A stretch of DNA of 64,000 bases from Lathyrus oleraceus (taxonomy: Eukaryota > Streptophyta > Magnoliopsida > Fabales > Fabaceae): positions 358,980,665-359,044,664 of the forward strand of contig NC_066579.1 in assembly GCF_024323335.1 (NCBI RefSeq), read 5' to 3'. Shown one piece after another: positions 10,492 to 21,863 of this stretch. Position 1 is the stretch's first letter. Every line of letters begins with the position of its first letter. The translations under genes and the position numbers were made by a program. Under the pieces are notes generated by a model that ran no database searches, was not told the DNA's origin, and was given only the letters and a program-made list of their open reading frames with translations.

Positions 10492-11943
10492 CTAGAAACA
10501 ATCATCTAAAGCTCGGGACACAGGAAGATAAGATGCGCGAAGCCTCTTCACCTCCCTCTCGTAGGCTGCCTCCATATCGGCCTTCTCTTTGGCGAGTCGA
10601 TCATACCTCCTCTTCCAGAACTTAGAAGACTGAGGAAGTAGAGAAGTCCATACATCATCAGGGTCATCAATAACCTGATGCTCAAGAAACTCAATCAACG
10701 CATCCTTCTCCTTAATCTGCTGAAGCAACTCTTCACGTTCACGGATCCAGGCACGTGAACGGTCTTCGTCTCGCAACTCCTCTACTCCTTGATTAGGGAG
10801 GGTTGAAGGCCCAGCCATAATCATAGGTGTAGGTCTCGGATACTCGTAAGGCATGAGATACTCAGACACCCTCTTCCTAACCCAAACAGTGTAAGGCTCC
10901 AAAGCGATGCAATTCTTAGGACCCAACTCTTTCCTTCCGTTCCTATGAATCTTGCGCCAAGCGCGGACCATCCTAGATTTCAAGCCTTGGGGATCTTTAT
11001 CATCCTGAAAGAATACACCCTCTAACAGAATGTTATTGGGTTTATCCTTTAAGGGGAACCCAAGCTGCCGACGTGCCAAAACAGGGTTGTAGTTAATCCC
11101 ACCACATGTACCAAGAAGAGGTACATTGGAGAATTCACCACAAGAGTCGATAATCTGCACACTATCATACACACGGTTGTACCAAAAGATATCATCATTA
11201 GTGAGAGACATAAGTCTCGTGGACCACCGTAGACATTCCTTGTTCTCCTTGAAAGCGACCGTCTGAGGTAAGTGAGAAATAAACCACTTATACAATAGAG
11301 GCAAACAACACACAATGGCGCCACCACCCTTTGCATTCCTCATATGCAAAGAGAAGTAGGTATCGCCCAACAGAGTCGGAACGAGATTAAGAGTAGAGAA
11401 AATCCTAATAGTGTTCACATCCACAAACTTGTCGATGTTGGGGAATAATACTAGCCCATAGACGAGAAGTACAAATATGGCCTCAAAGGCGTCCTCACTC
11501 ATGGCCTTCCCATACATAGTAGCTTGAGCAATGAGGAACTCAGAAGGGAGACCTTGAATTCCTCCTTTGGTAATCATATGAGCACCAACCAGAGATTCAT
11601 CTATGTGCAACATGTCAGCTATCTCTTGAGAAGTAGGAATACTCTCCAAGCCACTGAACGGCAACTGGTCTAGAATAGGTATACCCACAAGGTAAGCATA
11701 CTCCTCAAGGGTAGGCAAAAGCTGGAAATCCGGAAACGTGAAGCAACGGTACAAGGGATCATAAAACTGCACCAATACACTCACCAATCCTTCATCCACC
11801 TGAGTAGTCAGAAGAGGAAGAAGCTTCCCAAAACGAGCCTTGAAACCCAAAGGATCTAATACATAGGATGTCAGATTCCTTAACTCTTTCAAATCTGGTT
11901 GCCTGAAGTTGTACTTCTTTGTATTCCTTCTTTGTCTTTCCAT
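10492..11943 (-). CDS. ORF1: ORF1 protein of element B, intact, 483 aa
   Basis: This is the Ogre-type extra protein encoded between the leader and gag; its biochemical role is not known. The frame is open from ATG (MERQRRNTKKYNFRQP) to TAG. The first half carries the conserved LYRCFTFPDFQLLPTLEEY..LVGIP block, shared with D ORF1 (PLRCFTFQDFQLAPTLEEF) and with the C fragment (LYHCFTFPDY). The middle contains VLFPNIDKFVD, CCLPLLYKWFISHLP and ARRQLGFP blocks matching D. The last 100 residues are charged and helix-prone (EREELLQQIKEKDALIEFLEHQ), probably a coiled coil. It is shorter than the D version, which runs to about 666 codons. It is the only long open element gene in the window, next to a gag-less and pol-broken remainder. 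Confidence 0.88.
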   Translation of the reverse strand: MERQRRNTKKYNFRQPDLKELRNLTSYVLDPLGFKARFGKLLPLLTTQVDEGLVSVLVQFYDPLYRCFTFPDFQLLPTLEEYAYLVGIPILDQLPFSGLESIPTSQEIADMLHIDESLVGAHMITKGGIQGLPSEFLIAQATMYGKAMSEDAFEAIFVLLVYGLVLFPNIDKFVDVNTIRIFSTLNLVPTLLGDTYFSLHMRNAKGGGAIVCCLPLLYKWFISHLPQTVAFKENKECLRWSTRLMSLTNDDIFWYNRVYDSVQIIDSCGEFSNVPLLGTCGGINYNPVLARRQLGFPLKDKPNNILLEGVFFQDDKDPQGLKSRMVRAWRKIHRNGRKELGPKNCIALEPYTVWVRKRVSEYLMPYEYPRPTPMIMAGPSTLPNQGVEELRDEDRSRAWIREREELLQQIKEKDALIEFLEHQVIDDPDDVWTSLLPQSSKFWKRRYDRLAKEKADMEAAYEREVKRLRASYLPVSRALDDCF

Positions 11944-12847
11944 GTCTGAAAATTTTGCAAATAAACCCCTTAAGTTCCTTGAAAATTTTCTTATTTATTG
12001 ATGATATGGATGCAAATGGGTGCATGAATGCATGAATGCAACAATCACACTCAAGGATCAAGCAAAGCACACCAAACAAAGGTCATGGGATGGATCATGT
12101 TATCCTTAATATCAATCATCCATTTTGGTGGATTATGGTTTACACCTTATCAACACCCAAGTTCCATTGATATTAAGGATTCATGAACGGATCAACCATG
12201 AATCAAGGGTTTGTTGTAAGTCACGAGCATGGAGTTAGGTTAAGAACCACCCAAAAGGGAGTGTACTAGGGTTTAAACCTGCCAAACATGTTCTACAAGA
12301 GGTTCCCATAGTCATCATCCCATCTTTCAGATATTATCGAAGAAACGACTACTCGTATTCCAAAAATATTCTCAAGAGAGACTCTTATGAGTGTAGTATC
12401 GCGTAACAATCGTATCAAATCTTACACTTGAACGACTTTCGCACTACATCCTAAGAATAGGCCAAGATGGGCCTGGTAAACTAAGGTCCTTGGCTTCTAA
12501 GGTCTATATTGGAAAGAGTAATGTCTAACCACAACTTACTTGTGTGACATTATTGATCCCAACATAACCTCCACCAAGTGAATGGACTTGCAAGTCAACT
12601 TGCTAAGGAATAACTCCACACAAGTCGACAAGACTATGCCATTCTCCTATCCTAAGTGCACTCGAGTCCGGGTATAAAACTCATCTCACAAAGATCACCA
12701 AGCATACAAGGAATTAATATTCAAACAATTCAATCATTACATACAATACAGTAATCCCAAATTGCACAAAAATATGTCACAAAAAAAAATATACAATACA
12801 ATACAACAGATATGAAAAGTAGGCAAAACCCACTAGGATATTCTCTT
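11944..12847 (-). other. B leader between PBS and ORF1
   Basis: Non-coding. The stretch near 12113-12175 (CCATTTTGGTGGATTATGG and flanks) is nearly the same as in the C leader near 47997-48052, as are the stretch with GTGTAGTATCGCGTAACAA (about 12392-12410) and CATGGAGT words. The leaders are more alike than the LTRs of B and C, which suggests constraint or shared descent. RNA packaging signals would be expected here, but none is proven. Confidence 0.65.
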
Positions 12848-12865
12848 TCCCCAGCAGAGTCGCCA
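12848..12865 (-). other. Primer binding site of element B
   Basis: Minus-strand TGGCGACTCTGCTGGGGA starts 6 nt (AAAAAA) after the 5' LTR end and begins with the TGG expected to pair with a tRNA CCA end. Ogre elements are reported to use tRNA-Arg. I did not test the match against a tRNA. The same 18 bases occur at the D PBS. Confidence 0.9.
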
Positions 12866-12871
12866 TTTTTT

Positions 12872-14942
12872 TGTAGCGGGGTATTCGTTACCATTAGAGA
12901 TATTGACTAAATCCAAGGTAAATCATACAAGTCGAGTCGCCACCGCACTTCTATTTATCCAAAGGAATGGTTAGAAAGCGAACAAAAACCTAAAAGTTTT
13001 ATCGAATAAAAAACTAGTAAAAATGTCAGAGATCTGGGTAAGGGGGTTGGTTATGCAATGGGAAGGTATTAGGCACCCAAAGCATCCTAGGTACTCCTAG
13101 GGAGCCCTTCTCACACTTGTTGTAAGGTTGGCATTTTGTGAAAATTTATTTGTGCAAACATGATTGAAGGGATGAGAAAAGCGTGTATGTTTATCTAATG
13201 TACTACTTACTAAAAGAAGGGTCAAAAGAAAATGACTCGCACGGACGTCGCATCCACTGCATACGTATCTCATCTGAATCTAAGAATCAGAGTCTTCGTA
13301 GCTCGGCTACCTATGGGTTAAGGAGGAGTGTGCTCGCTAAGACATCACGTCTTATGCCTACGTATCTCATCTGGGATGAAAATCAGAGCAAAACGTAGTT
13401 CGACTACCTATGGGGTAAGGGTTGTGTTTTGGGGTGAACGACGTTACTACGCAATCTACCGGATGCTCGACCTTTGGAGACTTACTTGCCTGTAGTAGAA
13501 GGAGATAACGTGTTCTTAGGAGAAGAAAAATCAATGAGTTTGGGGTGTTTAGGGATGCTCATGCAAAAAGGCAGTCCTAGATGAAGGAACCGTGCTACCT
13601 TAAATGACATGCCACAAGAGGCTATACGAAACCTAAGAAATCGGTAACATGCGGGAAAAGTAAAGGGATCGAGAGATCTACCATACGGATAAAGATCCGA
13701 AGTAACAACAATTAGATAAATAAGAAACCCAAAGACTCTTCCAAGCTAAACACCATCAAAGAAAGCGAGTCAGTACAGGTAATCGGATTAAACCTCCAGG
13801 TGGTATCCCACAAATAAAGTGGAACACCAGGCAAGCCATCTCTGCAAGAGTCATATGAGCCCTCACAAAACAAAACTCAACAAACAGGTTAGATAAACAA
13901 GATAGGGTAATCAAGAGTTGCCCCTAAATCAAAATGTAACCACATGAATCATGCCATTAAAATTCACAAAAAGCTCACAAAAAGCAACCAAGGATAGGAG
14001 GCCTAAACCTCTTGTCAAACACATGCATCAAAAGGGTATCAAATTCACCCATAATACCTCATACATTCAGAGCATTCAAATTAAAAGCATAAAGTAATGG
14101 GAATAAGGCAAACCTGACTGGAGAGATCGAATGAAATTGAATTGCCCGGTTGGGTTTGCAAAGCACTCTTAGGGTTTATATGAGAGGGAATTGGTTCTTT
14201 GTCGATGAGTTCCCTTCAGTCTCTGGAGGTTGCTCTGAACTCTGTTAGCTCTTCTCTCACTATCTTTTTCCTTGCCAGGGTAATAGGAATAGAATGGCCT
14301 TTTGTTTCACTGAAACTCTGAATTTATAACCTGATTTTTGTGGACCTGTGGGCTCAAATGAGAGAGGCCCAAGTCCAAAAAATTTCTGTTATATTTTATT
14401 TATTTATTTATTTATTTATTTTCATTTATTTTTTTTCGTTTTTTTTAAACACATGGGCTTCGCCTAGCGAGCATGACAGTTCAAGAAATTCCTCTGAGCG
14501 TAGGTGATTCTGGTGGCTTTTCTTGGGACTCGCTAAGCGACCCATTCTGCTCGCCTAGCGAGCATGACAGCTCATGAACAAACTTTTGCTCCTTCAAGAT
14601 TAACGTTTTAACTGACGAATAGACCCCATTTGAACCTGTTGGAAGTATCTCAAGCCATTCCCTTGTGTTGACTGATCATCTAAATAGAACCCACAAAGTG
14701 TCTTGGATGATACTCAAGCTTCAAACAAAAGATGTTAGTGACACATTTTTGTGCTTTTGGTTAGTAAACAAAAGTAAGAGAAACAATGATGTATAATTCA
14801 AGCATGCTTGGTGATCTCAAACCAATCACAAGGAGTCCCACCCAAAGGCAAAGGGAACCAAGATGCTAAAGATCCTTGAGGCAATGCAAATGCAATGTTA
14901 TGATGCCATGAGGGATCTTAGGGTCAAAATTGGGGTCTTACA
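12872..14942 (-). repeat. 5' LTR of element B
   Basis: This direct repeat of 1108-3165 is followed by the PBS on the minus strand. It has the same order of parts: U3 with palindromes (near 14459-14471 and 14549-14562), TATA-like box, CTACG/CGTAG motif copies (about 13260-13400) and PBS-like word. Its TTTA run (about 14394-14420) is longer than in the other LTR. Confidence 0.95.
14321..14329 (-). promoter_or_regulatory. TATA-like box in the B 5' LTR
   Basis: TTATAAATT on the minus strand is the copy that would drive the element transcript, and is conserved with 2557-2565. It is inferred from position and sequence only. Confidence 0.5.
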
Positions 14943-14947
14943 GCCAG
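14943..14947. repeat. Right target-site duplication of element B (GCCAG)
   Basis: Matches 1103-1107. Removing B plus one copy restores the A reading frame through the linker before the second RNase H. Confidence 0.95.
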
Positions 14948-16665
14948 AACCTAGTTCCCGTTGGGGCATGGTATTTGATGGAGCTGTTAATCAATATGGT
15001 AATGGCATTGGGGCAGTGATTATTACTCCTCAAGGCATGCATCTATCATTTACAGCTAGATTGACTTTCAAGTGTATAACATGGAAGAATATGAAGCTTG
15101 CATTATGGGGCTTGAAGAGGCCATGAATCCCAGAATCAAGTATTTGGATGTCTTCGGTGATTCGACTTTGGTTTTGAATCAAATCAAAGGAGAATGGGAG
15201 ACGAATCAACCTGGTTTGATACCATATAGAGATTACGTGAGGAGGATTTCAACTTTCTTTACCAAGGTTGAGTTTTATCATATCCCTCGAGATGAAAACC
15301 GGATGGCAGATGCTCTTACAACGTTGGCATCAATGATTATAGTGAAGTATTGGAATGAAGTTCCCAATTTATTTGTGATATGTCTTGATAGGCCAGCTCA
15401 TGTGTTTGCTGTTGAAGAGATTAAAGACGAGAAGCTGTGGTATTACGACATCAAATGTTTCCTCCAAAGTCAGATTTACCCGCCTAGGGCATCTTTGAAA
15501 GATAAGAAGACTTTGAGAAGATTAGCCGGTAATTTCTACTTGAATGGTGATATATTGTACAAGAGAAACTTCGACATGGTTTTGCTCAGATGCGTGGATA
15601 GACACGAAGCAGACTTGTTGATGACCGAAGTGCATGAAGGTTCATTTGGTACTCATTCCAATGAACATGCAATGGCGAAGAAGATGTTGCGAGCAGGTTA
15701 CTATTGGTTGACAATGGAATCCGAATGTTGCAAATTTGTGAAGAAATGCCACAAGTGTCAAATATATGCTGATAAGGTTCATGTTCCTCCGACCCTATTG
15801 AATGTTATCTCTTCCCCATGGCCTTTCTCCATGTGTGGAATTGATATGATTTGGATGATTGAGCCCAAAGCTTCGAATGGACATCATTTCATTTTGGTGG
15901 CAATTGATTACTTCACAAAATGGGTTGAAGCGGTATCATATGAAAATGTGACCAAGCAAGTTGTTGTGAGGTTTATCAAGAATCAGATTATATTTCGTTA
16001 TGGTGTGCCAAGTAAGATCATTACTGATAATGGATGGAACTTGAATAACAATATGGTGGAAGCTCTTTGCAAAGACTTCAAGATTGCACATCATAATTCT
16101 TCTCCCTACAGACCCAAGATGAATGGGGTTGTTGAAGCTGTGAATAAGAACATCAAGAAGATTATCCAGAAGATGGTTGTCACTTATAAGGATTGGCATG
16201 AGATGCTCCCATTTGCGTTACATGGGTATCGTACATCCGTCCGTACTTCAACAGGGGCAACCCCTTTCTGTCTTGTGTATGGTATGGAAGCAGTGCTCTC
16301 CTTAGCGTGTGCTCATGGAAGCCAAGTTGACTGAAGCTGAATGGTGTCAAACCAGGTTTGATCAGTTGAATTTAATAGAAGAGAAGAGATTAACTGCCAT
16401 GTGTCATGGTCAGTTATATCAGCAGAGAATGAAGAAAGCGTTTGATAAGAAGGTCAAACCTCGAGTGTTCAGAGAAGGAGACCTTGTGCTCAAGAAGATT
16501 TTATCGTTCAAACCAGATTCCAAAGGAAAATGGACTCCTAATTACGAATGCCCATATGTTGTTAAGAGAGCCTTTTCATGCGGTGCATTGATTCTTACAA
16601 CTATGGATGGTGAAGAGTTCACTCATCCTGTGAACGCAGATGCAATCAAGAAATACTTCGCCTAA
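14948..16665 (+). pseudogene. pol: A pol, part 2: second RNase H and integrase
   Basis: Resumes A pol after B. The second RNase H shows SRWGMVFDGAVNQYGNGIGAV, MEEYEACIMGLEE, FGDSTLV and NRMADAL. Integrase follows with the HHCC finger (VHEGSFGTHS...CHKCQ), the first Asp in GIDMIWMIEP, ITDNGWN, NGVVEAVNKN and a C-terminal region ending KKYFA. All three catalytic acids remain. Breaks are a small deletion near 15075, where a few codons before MEEYE are lost and the frame shifts, and a deletion of about 20 nt near 16298 after GMEAVL that shifts the frame again. A seeming ORF starting at 14863 only fuses B LTR sequence to this gene by chance. Confidence 0.93.
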
Positions 16666-16685
16666 AAAAAGAAAAGAACAGCTCG

Positions 16686-16834
16686 CTAAGTTGAAAACCC
16701 GAAAAGGCGGCTTAGGCAAAAATGAGTGTCTCGGTGGATTGAAAACCCGAAAGGGCAATCCAGGCAAAAATTAGAGACATAAAAACAGAAAAAATTTCCC
16801 GATAAGTTGAGTACCCCACCTTGGGGCAACTTAT
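16686..16834 (+). other. Array of three RNA-like hairpins just downstream of A pol
   Basis: Begins 20 nt after the pol stop. HA1 (16686-16715) pairs CTAAGTTG/CGGCTTAG. HA2 (16735-16762) pairs TGGATTG/CAATCCA around AAAA-CCC-GAAA-GGG. HA3 (16802-16834) pairs ATAAGTTG/CAACTTAT perfectly around AGTA, then CCCC/GGGG with a 5-nt loop. Units are separated by GGCAAAAATTAG-like spacers. Compare B (5758-5914) and D (37215-37410): the stems differ but pairing is kept. Confidence 0.78.
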
Positions 16835-18299
16835 GAAAAAATTAGGGATTATGGCAAGTAACTGCATTCTGCTGATCTTCAGCGTTTTGAAGACTTGTTT
16901 GAGCACACGGGTTGACATTAGTTCATCATCCCAGCAGCGGTCAAGAGTACAGTGGATATCAAGAGTTGGTAGAAGGATTAAGGATCATTTGTATTCAATG
17001 TAACCTTTTCCATGTAAATTACCCTTTTTCAACTTTGTGAGATCTATGGAGTCTTGCCATTTACAGACTACCATTCCATTAAATAAAGTTGAGCTTTTAT
17101 CCAATTGTTTCTACTCTTATTTACTTCAGCCAATAGTTTTAAATTTTATTATGATCATTTTTAAATTAAATTTTTAAATAAAAATCAAGTTTTCTTTAAT
17201 ATATAAAAGCAAGAATTTTTTCCAAAATCAAGTAAAAGGAATATCAACTGCATTTCAGTAAAAAGCAAGTCCTTAAGTGTGAAGCATCAGAGGTTCCCCA
17301 AGGAGTTAACTCTTCGGGTATCCCTAGACGTTAGTGTTGATTCAGTTCCTTGGCAGAATGTTTGATCCCTAGTGGAACTTCTTTCTTGATCCCCAACTGA
17401 GTTGGATACCCTGCGGCGTGTCCTTGTCTACAACAGATTTCGGCCTTCCCCGGCGGAGTTCGTGTTTCCTTAACAGGTGGATGGTCATCAGAGATGTTTG
17501 ATATTTCCCCAGTAGATCGCTTTGGTGTCCCCACTAATCTCCATCTATCTTTGCTCCCAGTCAGAGTTTCCTCCTGGTTTTTGAGCAGCTTGTGTTAATT
17601 ATTTTCTTTGTAGGGTTGTCTCCCATTTTTATGGTGTTGACCTAAAATTCCCCATAGGTTATATGTTCTATCCTTAGCAGATCTCCTTTTTCCCCAGCCA
17701 GGGTTGAGCCCTTGGGATGTTGATCTCTCTGTTCTCCGGCAGTAGTCTCCATATTTTTTGTGGATTGACCGAGGATTGTACCGGTGGTTCAATTTCTTTG
17801 CGACACCTCTTGTATCCTTTGTGATCGTTTTGTCAGCATAATCATCATATATACATATACGTATACATTCATATAATTTCATAATCTGCATATCTCGCAT
17901 CTCCATATTTAATTTGTTTGAGATCCTTATTCTCTGTTATGGTTGTACTTTATCCCCATACCAAATCTGGTGTCTGTCCTCTTTCAATTGTAGAGCGTCA
18001 ACCCCTTAAGCAGAAAGACTTTAACCTTTATCTGTTTCCCCACTGAGTTTGTTTCCTCGTGGATGGTTGTTATTTCAGTTTCCTCTCCAGTAAATTTTCT
18101 GGATGGAATTACTCCCCTTGAGTTATATCCTCATTGGGTTGAGTCTTGATTGACCATTTTCTTTCTAGCTCTTACCTAGATAGATATTTTGGTCCTCTAA
18201 GAGTCTATTACCCAGTAACTGGTAATATTCTTCTTAGTTTGCAGTTTGTTACTTCTTGCTCAATACCCGACAAGAGTACCCTTTTTCTCCTCAGAAGAG
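16835..18299 (+). other. A 3' untranslated region, proximal part
   Basis: No gene seen. From about 17380 on, degenerate TTCCCCAGCAGAGT-like words recur, for example near 17446, 17506, 17552, 17691 and 18038. They are similar to the complement of the Ogre PBS. Part of 17100-17230 is plain AT-rich sequence. Minus-strand frames at 17331-17906 are not supported. Confidence 0.65.
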
Positions 18300-19260
18300 T
18301 CCCCTGAAAGTATATCCTTGATATGTTCATCCTAACCAATGTCGGGTATCTTTCTTTCCCCCGCAGGAGTCTATCCTTGATATGTCCACTTTAACCAGTG
18401 ATGGATATTCTCTTCTTTTGGTATTCTACCTGGTAAAAAGGTAGTTGTAATCCCTATTTTGTTCCTCAGAGAGATAATTCTTGATATGTTCATCCTAACC
18501 AATGACGAGTTCTCTTCTCCTTGTTGGTCTTCTACCCAGTAACCGGTAGTTGTAAATCCTACTTTTTCCCTCGTGCAGAGTCAATCCTTGATATGCTCAC
18601 TTTAATCGGTGACGAATTTTCTCTTCTTTGGTATTTTATCCAATAACTGATAGATGTAATCCCTATTTTGTCCCCTTTTCAGAGTCAATCCTTGATATGT
18701 TCATCCTAACCAGTGATAGATTTTCTCTTTGATTTGGTCTTCTGCCCAGTAACCGGTATTTGTAAATCCTGCTTTATCCCCTCGCAGAGTCTATCCTTGA
18801 TATGTTCATCCTAACCGGTGTCGGATTTTCTCTCCGACAGTTTTCTATCCTGCTTTCGTTAGATGTAATTCCCCTTTTTTTTAGTTGGTATATCCTTGAT
18901 ATGTTCATCCTAACCGATGGCGGGTATCCTCCTTAACATTTCCAGGCATGTCTGTCCTTGATATGTCCATCCTAACCGATGACGGATTTTCTTCCCTGTC
19001 GAGTTTATCCTTGATATGTTCATCCTAACCGATAACGGATACTCTCTTCTTTGGTTTTCTATCCAGTAACGGGTAGTTGTAAATCCTATTTTCTGCAGTT
19101 TTCCCCAGCAAGGCTATTCTTACCCAGTAACCGGTAATGAATACTCCCTCCTGGCTTTCCTCGGCGAGTCATCCTTGATATGTTCATCTTAACTGATGAT
19201 GGATGTTCTCTCTGTCAGATGTTTATTATCTCCTTACCCAGTAACAGGTAGTAGATAATA
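18300..19260 (+). repeat. Degenerate tandem repeat in the A 3'UTR (about 100-bp unit)
   Basis: About ten imperfect units share CCTTGATATGTTCATCCTAA followed by a variable CGATGACGGAT-like stretch, and many also share CCCAGTAACCGGTAGTTGTA. Copies of the first word lie near 18313, 18376, 18477, 18588, 18684, 18793, 18890, 18954, 19003 and 19170. Spacing varies, so the array is old. Many units start after TCCCCxxCAGAGTC. Hypervariable 3'UTR tandem repeats are known in Ogre-type elements. Confidence 0.75.
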
Positions 19261-19744
19261 GATTTATGCTCCTCTTGTGTTGGAGTTTATTTCTCCCCAG
19301 TTGAGTTGAGTGCGCATTTCCTTAGTGAAATCGTTTTGTCTCCAGCGTGAGTCGAGTGCTTCAGTTTTATCCTGACTTACTCGTATCCCCTGCAGATGTT
19401 TTTGTTTCCCCGACAGAGTCTTTCCATTTTTGTGGAATTCCTCTAATCCCTCAGCAGTTTTAAGTCGTAGTCTGGCCTACGCATAACTCCTCTTCCCCCC
19501 CAGAGTCTTTGTCTCCCCAGTGAGTTTTCCTTACAGAATGCATTATACTCCTGCGGACTTTCGGTCTCTCTGATTTCTTTTCCCTTGTGGCAATATTTCC
19601 CCACAGAGCATTAACTTTTACATTCATATCATATGCATCATGAGGTCTCTTAGGGACTAAAATTTGTTTATATATGTTGTTATTTAAGCCCATTCTACTG
19701 AGTCGAGCCGAAGATTTTAACCTTCACCTCCTCAGTTAGAATAT
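19261..19744 (+). other. A 3' untranslated region, distal part
   Basis: Non-coding, rich in CCCC words. TCCCCGACAGAGTC at 19407-19420 differs from the PBS complement TCCCCAGCAGAGTC at two positions. The stretch before the polypurine tract (about 19690-19744) resembles the same place in B (3181-3245). Confidence 0.65.
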
Positions 19745-19761
19745 CCTTAAATAGGGGCAGC
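19745..19761 (+). other. Polypurine tract of element A
   Basis: CCTTAAATAGGGGCAGC lies immediately before the 3' LTR start TGTAAGACC. It shares TTAAATAGGGGCA with B. Confidence 0.8.
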
Positions 19762-21278
19762 TGTAAGACCCTAATCTTGACCCTAAGATCCCTCATGCAA
19801 TTTCATCATATGCATTAGCATTGGGATCATGTATTGGCATCCTCCTTACCCCTCTTTCATTGGGTTTGTTTTAGGAGAGATCACCAAGAACTTTATGATT
19901 ATATCATACTTGTATTTTATCATTTCACTAACCAAAATACCAAAAATATGTCTTTTGCATTTGCCTAACTCTTTTGTAGGAAAGGCATGATCTTATTGAT
20001 TCACCAAGTACACATCTAGGGTTTGAGACCCTCATGAACAAAGAGCACAACCAAGAATTGATTCAATAATGGTTATGAACATCATATATGAGTCCCAGTG
20101 ATCTCTACATGTTATATTGATCAAGTTTTCTTCAAGAGTTTGAGGGTGATTTGCCTTGGAAACCCTAGTTTGACTGGGTATCTTGAGTAACTTCTCCAAC
20201 AAGATATCTCACCAATTGATCAAATTTCTCAAGGGACACTTCAAAATTCATCATCTTATGCATATGTGATCTACCATAAGCCAAGAAAGTCAAGAGAATT
20301 GGAAATTAGCAAGTTGGTTGGTGGTGGTTGGCCAGATGGATTCATCTGATCAAAACTGGGTCTCCCTAGACCCTATCTCCTACAATTTTCACCATATGAA
20401 AATGATTCCAATAGAAACCTTACTCTAAATATAATTCCAAACAACTTTCATGTTGAGACCTAAAGCTAGTTTTGCATGGAAAATCATTTTCTATGTTGAA
20501 ACATTATAGGTCATTTTGTCTAAACCCTAATTTGAAAGTCAACTTCTCAAGGCCATAACTTGCTCAATTTTTATGAAATGAAAGATTTACAAGTTGCACA
20601 ATCAAATTCAATGTGTCTAATTCAACTTTTATGTTTGTAGTGGGAGATAATTCAACTTTTTTGAGCATGTGATATGAGGTTACATTATAGGTCACTTTTG
20701 ACCTATACCATTGATAAAGTGATTTTTCCAAACTTCAAAAATGCATAACTCTATCATTTCAAATCCAAATGACATGAAATTAGTGACCATTTTGAAGGTA
20801 TTTTAGAGAGCTACAACTTTTATGAATACATGTTTCTCATTTGAAGCTCCTAGAAAAAGTTAAGCAAGGTGGAATATTGAGACATGTGGCTTGACACTTA
20901 GAAAATTTTTGATATGTCAATTTTTTCCAAACTTCCACCTCAAATTTCTCCAAGTACCAAGCTCCAAATGAAAAAGTGTTGAACATAAAAGTTGTTCCTC
21001 TTGATCTCACCTTTACAAAGAGCTCAAGTTCATTCATTTTGGATGAGAAATGCATAGGCCGCGCATGGCTTAAGCAGGCTGATGTCATTTGGCATGGATC
21101 AATCTTCAAGCATCAATGTACATGTGCCTTGCAATCCAAGCCTACTTCAACACATATGATCTTTAATTATGGACTTAAAACCATCATTTCATGGGCCTAT
21201 GTGCGCCCATACAACATTACATCATATTTGCCAAATTTGGAAAGTGAAAGTGAGTGTGCAAATATCACATGATTCAGC

Positions 21279-21286
21279 TATAAATA
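21279..21286 (+). promoter_or_regulatory. TATA box in the A 3' LTR
   Basis: TATAAATA lies about 1.5 kb into the LTR and is conserved in the C (51813-51820, minus) and E (55544-55551) LTRs with a following purine-rich stretch. Likely LTR promoter core. Confidence 0.65.
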
Positions 21287-21863
21287 GAGCTTCAATTGCT
21301 CAGAATTCACAACACCATTGCGCCAGCTTTGATCCCCCATTGAAAACCCTCATTTCTCATGGGATAATCCTGATAAATTCGTTTGAATTTGAGCTTGAAT
21401 CTCCACTATTTTGGAATTCAATTCTCCAGGAATCCATTGCTTCTAAACCATTCATTTCTCTTCCTGCAACCAATTGAAGTGAATCCAAGCACAAGCCAGA
21501 TCAAGATCCATCGTGTCCAGACCTCCATTGAAGGTAATTTGCAAAAAATTTAAACTTTTCGATTCTCTCAAATTCTTGCTCAATTCCATTGATTCTTTGG
21601 TTGTTTGAAGTCCTACCAATGTAGGCAAGAAGATTGAGTTGCTTTGGGGTCAAATCGAAGCAACTCAATTCATGTACCTCAAATTTCAATTCCACATATC
21701 TCTCAATATACTTGGAATTGGAATGAATAGAGGTCAAATTCGAGCTCAGTGCCATTTTTTCTTCAAGATCATGTCCTTGTTTTTCTTTTTGGTGATGGTT
21801 CATCTTGACCAGTCCAATGAGGTTCACCGAAGAAGATGACCGGAGCTCTGGCTCCGGCGATGA

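Larger units (their letters stand above)
1108..14942 (-). mobile_element. Element B: Ogre-related retrotransposon, 13.8 kb, gag-less, minus orientation
   Basis: Two direct repeats of 2058 and 2071 bp with TG...CA ends enclose, read on the minus strand, a PBS, a leader, ORF1, a protease C-terminal fragment, a predicted intron, RT, two RNase H domains, integrase, a hairpin array, a 3'UTR and a polypurine tract. Matching 5-bp flanks and two closely similar LTRs show a fairly recent insertion into A pol. Compared with D, the whole gag and the protease N-terminus with its DTG active site are missing between ORF1 and the protease tail. B could therefore move only with proteins supplied by other copies, unless the deletion happened after insertion. 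Pol carries three nonsense codons. Confidence 0.95.

Noticed and set aside
14863..15126. Open frame starting in the B LTR and running into RNase H
   Set aside because: It joins LTR sequence to A pol across the insertion point; the real upstream part is at 1-1107.
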